Source: Hexactinellida sp. DTS-2022 (Eukaryota; Porifera; Hexactinellida). From it: 64,000 nucleotides of DNA. Made by a program: the position numbers and the translations under genes. Positions 59,101-64,000 of the stretch are shown one piece after another. The stretch spans positions 15,499,330-15,563,329 of the forward strand of contig JAPNXP010000002.1 in NCBI GenBank assembly GCA_028753945.1, given 5' to 3'. The notes beneath the pieces were generated by a model. It saw only the letters and a list, made by a program, of their open reading frames with translations, made no database searches and was not told the DNA's origin. Each line of letters begins with the position of its first letter. Position 1 is the first letter of the stretch.

Positions 59101-62100
59101 TCCAGGTCACTTTAAAAAGAGATTTACTTTTCACCAGACATCCCAAACATCACATAGGATAGCCATCCTTTACAATATATTCCATCAAGACAATTAAATA
59201 GAAGAATTCTTTCACTCTCCTTCGTTCCCAGCCAATTTTTAACCAACCAAAGATAGATTTTAAGAATGCTATAAAAGTCCATTTGGAAGGTGACTGTTTG
59301 ACAATAAACAATCCAGGTCACTTTAAAAAGAGATTTACTTTTCACCAGACATCCCAAACATCACATAGGATAGCCATCCTTTACAATATATTCCATCAAG
59401 ACAATTAAATAGAAGAATTCTTTCACTCTCCTTCGTTCCCAGCCAATTTTTAACCAACCAAAGATAGATTTTAAGAATGCTATAAAAGTCCATTTGGAAG
59501 GTGACTGTTTGACAATAAACAATCCAGGTCACTTTAAAAAGAGATTTACTTTTCACCAGACATCCCAAACATCACATAGGATAGCCATCCTTTACAATAT
59601 ATTCCATCAAGACAATTAAATAGAAGAATTCTTTCACTCTCCTTCGTTCCCAGCCAATTTTTAACCAACCAAAGATAGATTTTAAGAATGCTATAAAAGT
59701 CCATTTGGAAGGTGACTGTTTGACAATAAACAATCCAGGTCACTTTAAAAAGAGATTTACTTTTCACCAGACATCCCAAACATCACATAGGATAGCCATC
59801 CTTTACAATATATTCCATCAAGACAATTAAATAGAAGAATTCTTTCACTCTCCTTCGTTCCCAGCCAATTTTTAACCAACCAAAGATAGATTTTAAGAAT
59901 GCTATAAAAGTCCATTTGGAAGGTGACTGTTTGACAATAAACAATCCAGGTCACTTTAAAAAGAGATTTACTTTTCACCAGACATCCCAAACATCACATA
60001 GGATAGCCATCCTTTACAATATATTCCATCAAGACAATTAAATAGAAGAATTCTTTCACTCTCCTTCGTTCCCAGCCAATTTTTAACCAACCAAAGATAG
60101 ATTTTAAGAATGCTATAAAAGTCCATTTGGAAGGTGACTGTTTGACAATAAACAATCCAGGTCACTTTAAAAAGAGATTTACTTTTCACCAGACATCCCA
60201 AACATCACATAGGATAGCCATCCTTTACAATATATTCCATCAAGACAATTAAATAGAAGAATTCTTTCACTCTCCTTCGTTCCCAGCCAATTTTTAACCA
60301 ACCAAAGATAGATTTTAAGAATGCTATAAAAGTCCATTTGGAAGGTGACTGTTTGACAATAAACAATCCAGGTCACTTTAAAAAGAGATTTACTTTTCAC
60401 CAGACATCCCAAACATCACATAGGATAGCCATCCTTTACAATATATTCCATCAAGACAATTAAATAGAAGAATTCTTTCACTCTCCTTCGTTCCCAGCCA
60501 ATTTTTAACCAACCAAAGATAGATTTTAAGAATGCTATAAAAGTCCATTTGGAAGGTGACTGTTTGACAATAAACAATCCAGGTCACTTTAAAAAGAGAT
60601 TTACTTTTCACCAGACATCCCAAACATCACATAGGATAGCCATCCTTTACAATATATTCCATCAAGACAATTAAATAGAAGAATTCTTTCACTCTCCTTC
60701 GTTCCCAGCCAATTTTTAACCAACCAAAGATAGATTTTAAGAATGCTATAAAAGTCCATTTGGAAGGTGACTGTTTGACAATAAACAATCCAGGTCACTT
60801 TAAAAAGAGATTTACTTTTCACCAGACATCCCAAACATCACATAGGATAGCCATCCTTTACAATATATTCCATCAAGACAATTAAATAGAAGAATTCTTT
60901 CACTCTCCTTCGTTCCCAGCCAATTTTTAACCAACCAAAGATAGATTTTAAGAATGCTATAAAAGTCCATTTGGAAGGTGACTGTTTGACAATAAACAAT
61001 CCAGGTCACTTTAAAAAGAGATTTACTTTTCACCAGACATCCCAAACATCACATAGGATAGCCATCCTTTACAATATATTCCATCAAGACAATTAAATAG
61101 AAGAATTCTTTCACTCTCCTTCGTTCCCAGCCAATTTTTAACCAACCAAAGATAGATTTTAAGAATGCTATAAAAGTCCATTTGGAAGGTGACTGTTTGA
61201 CAATAAACAATCCAGGTCACTTTAAAAAGAGATTTACTTTTCACCAGACATCCCAAACATCACATAGGATAGCCATCCTTTACAATATATTCCATCAAGA
61301 CAATTAAATAGAAGAATTCTTTCACTCTCCTTCGTTCCCAGCCAATTTTTAACCAACCAAAGATAGATTTTAAGAATGCTATAAAAGTCCATTTGGAAGG
61401 TGACTGTTTGACAATAAACAATCCAGGTCACTTTAAAAAGAGATTTACTTTTCACCAGACATCCCAAACATCACATAGGATAGCCATCCTTTACAATATA
61501 TTCCATCAAGACAATTAAATAGAAGAATTCTTTCACTCTCCTTCGTTCCCAGCCAATTTTTAACCAACCAAAGATAGATTTTAAGAATGCTATAAAAGTC
61601 CATTTGGAAGGTGACTGTTTGACAATAAACAATCCAGGTCACTTTAAAAAGAGATTTACTTTTCACCAGACATCCCAAACATCACATAAAGATAGCCAGT
61701 CCTTTCACTATACCCCATCAAACACAATTAAGAAGAAGAATTCTATCACTCCCTTCGTTCCCAGCCAATTTTTAACCAACCAAAGATAGATTTTAAGAAT
61801 GCTATAAAAGTCCATTTGGAAGGTGACTGTTTGACAATAAACAATCCAGGTCACTTTAAAAAGAGATTTACTTTTCACCAGACATCCCAAACATCACATA
61901 AAGATAGCCAGTCCTTTCACTATACCCCATCAAACACAATTAAGAAGAAGAATTCTATCACTCCCTTCGTTCCCAGCCAATTTTTAACCAACCAAAGATA
62001 GATTTTAAGAATGCTATAAAAGTCCATTTGGAAGGTGACTGTTTGACAATAAACAATCCAGGTCACTTTAAAAAGAGATTTACTTTTCACCAGACATCCC

Positions 62101-64000
62101 AAACATCACATAGGATAGCCATCCTTTACAATATATTCCATCAAGACAATTAAATAGAAGAATTCTTTCACTCTCCTTCGTTCCCAGCCAATTTTTAACC
62201 AACCAAAGATAGATTTTAAGAATGCTATAAAAGTCCATTTGGAAGGTGACTGTTTGACAATAAACAATCCAGGTCACTTTAAAAAGAGATTTACTTTTCA
62301 CCAGACATCCCAAACATCACATAGGATAGCCATCCTTTACAATATATTCCATCAAGACAATTAAATAGAAGAATTCTTTCACTCTCCTTCGTTCCCAGCC
62401 AATTTTTAACCAACCAAAGATAGATTTTAAGAATGCTATAAAAGTCCATTTGGAAGGTGACTGTTTGACAATAAACAATCCAGGTCACTTTAAAAAGAGA
62501 TTTACTTTTCACCAGACATCCCAAACATCACATAGGATAGCCATCCTTTACAATATATTCCATCAAGACAATTAAATAGAAGAATTCTTTCACTCTCCTT
62601 CGTTCCCAGCCAATTTTTAACCAACCAAAGATAGATTTTAAGAATGCTATAAAAGTCCATTTGGAAGGTGACTGTTTGACAATAAACAATCCAGGTCACT
62701 TTAAAAAGAGATTTACTTTTCACCAGACATCCCAAACATCACATAGGATAGCCATCCTTTACAATATATTCCATCAAGACAATTAAATAGAAGAATTCTT
62801 TCACTCTCCTTCGTTCCCAGCCAATTTTTAACCAACCAAAGATAGATTTTAAGAATGCTATAAAAGTCCATTTGGAAGGTGACTGTTTGACAATAAACAA
62901 TCCAGGTCACTTTAAAAAGAGATTTACTTTTCACCAGACATCCCAAACATCACATAGGATAGCCATCCTTTACAATATATTCCATCAAGACAATTAAATA
63001 GAAGAATTCTTTCACTCTCCTTCGTTCCCAGCCAATTTTTAACCAACCAAAGATAGATTTTAAGAATGCTATAAAAGTCCATTTGGAAGGTGACTGTTTG
63101 ACAATAAACAATCCAGGTCACTTTAAAAAGAGATTTACTTTTCACCAGACATCCCAAACATCACATAGGATAGCCATCCTTTACAATATATTCCATCAAG
63201 ACAATTAAATAGAAGAATTCTTTCACTCTCCTTCGTTCCCAGCCAATTTTTAACCAACCAATGATAGATTTTAAGAATGCTATAAAAGTCCATTTGGAAG
63301 GTGACTGTTTGACAATAAACAATCCAGGTCACTTTAAAAAGAGATTTACTTTTCACCAGACATCCCAAACATCACATAGGATAGCCATCCTTTACAATAT
63401 ATTCCATCAAGACAATTAAATAGAAGAATTCTTTCACTCTCCTTCGTTCCCAGCCAATTTTTAACCAACCAAAGATAGATTTTAAGAATGCTATAAAAGT
63501 CCATTTGGAAGGTGACTGTTTGACAATAAACAATCCAGGTCACTTTAAAAAGAGATTTACTTTTCACCAGACATCCCAAACATCACATAGGATAGCCAGT
63601 CCTTTACAATATATTCCATCAAGACAATTAAATAGAAGAATTCTTTCACTCTCCTTCGTTCCCAGCCAATTTTTAACCAACCAAAGATAGATTTTAAGAA
63701 TGCTATAAAAGTCCATTTGGAAGGTGACTGTTTGACAATAAACAATCCAGGTCACTTTAAAAAGAGATTTACTTTTCACCAGACATCCCAAACATCACAT
63801 AAAGATAGCCAGTCCTTTCACTATACCCCATCAAACACAATTAAGAAGAAGAATTCTATCACTCCCTTCGTTCCCAGCCAATTTTTAACCAACCAAAGAT
63901 AGATTTTAAGAATGCTATAAAAGTCCATTTGGAAGGTGACTGTTTGACAATAAACAATCCAGGTCACTTTAAAAAGAGATTTACTTTTCACCAGACATCC
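47166..64000. repeat. 211/212-bp satellite array, about 80 monomers, runs off the window
   Basis: Head-to-tail monomers share a constant part (CCAGCCAATTTTTAACCAAC, TTTTAAGAATGCTATAAAAG, GGAAGGTGACTGTTTGACAA, TCCAGGTCACTTTAAAAAG) and one variable segment of about 70 bp. Type A (211 bp) has ATAGGATAGCCATCCTTTAC and TCTTTCACTCTCC. Type B (212 bp) has ATAAAGATAGCCAGTCC and TCTATCACTCCC. I count 16 type-B monomers, near 47.7, 47.9, 49.6, 49.9, 50.3, 52.4, 53.0, 53.9, 54.7, 55.4, 57.2, 58.7, 58.9, 61.7, 61.9 and 63.8 kb. A hybrid A/B unit is at about 63.59 kb. Otherwise only rare single-base variants occur (CAATGATAG near 49111, 52069, 52280 and 63261; GAATTC for GAATGC near 55889). Since 211 is not a multiple of three, its repeated open frames are not coding. 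Confidence 0.97.

Noticed and set aside
47003-63902. Dozens of repeated 60-77-codon open frames on both strands of the satellite
   Set aside because: They recur every 211-212 bp, overlap each other, and sit in a unit that is not a multiple of three. They reflect the monomer sequence, not genes.

Overview
The window is nuclear DNA of an animal, most likely an early-branching one, and I favour a sponge (inference). The genes are split by many canonical GT-AG introns, the shortest about 47-54 nt. Exons are GC-rich, while introns and spacers are AT-rich and full of short inverted-repeat elements. The families present (EB1, ezrin/radixin/moesin, Eyes absent, Rab10, TRPA1, TMTC4, class I HDAC, a Syntaxin-7/12-like Qa-SNARE, mitochondrial bL34) are animal or general eukaryotic. 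The coiled-coil/NHL protein and the TRAF-zinc-finger protein, both intronless, resemble families I recall as expanded in sponges.

Layout, left to right: the 5' part of an EB1 gene (minus, runs off the left edge); a 45-bp minisatellite; an ERM gene (minus, 8 exons); mitochondrial ribosomal protein bL34 (minus, intronless) set between two tandem arrays that copy its own stop-codon and start-codon regions; a small GC-rich unknown gene (minus); an unrecognised secreted cysteine-containing protein (minus, 7 exons); Eyes absent (plus, 11 exons); a Rab10-like GTPase (minus) with two competing terminal exons; a 23-exon TRPA1-like channel (plus, 22253-38022) whose 6.3-kb intron 15 holds two complete antisense genes (a coiled-coil/NHL protein and a TMTC4-like TPR protein); an HDAC1/2-like deacetylase (minus, 14 exons); a Syntaxin-7/12-like SNARE (minus, 9 exons); and a TRAF-type zinc-finger protein (minus, intronless). 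The last third has no genes: a palindromic fold-back element, three copies of a decayed repeat of about 410 bp, and then roughly 80 head-to-tail copies of a 211/212-bp satellite up to the right edge.

The genes do not form an operon or a pathway. EB1 (microtubule plus ends), ERM (actin-membrane linkage), Rab10 and the SNARE (membrane traffic) share a cell-biology theme, but this is probably chance clustering in a compact genome. All multi-exon models were built by hand from splice signals, reading-frame phase and family similarity. In each complete model every exon junction keeps frame to a single stop codon.

The most unusual features are: (1) eight 11-codon minicistrons joined TAG-C-ATG leading into the bL34 start codon; (2) minisatellites seeded on functional boundaries (a start codon, a stop codon and a splice donor copied about 8 times); (3) alternative Rab10 C-termini carrying different prenylation motifs; (4) a hAT-like element inserted exactly at a TRPA1 splice donor; (5) two 10-bp words, CTATAAATAG and TATCCATGGT, scattered through non-coding DNA far more often than expected; (6) a frame-preserving 51-nt cryptic intron inside an EYA exon.
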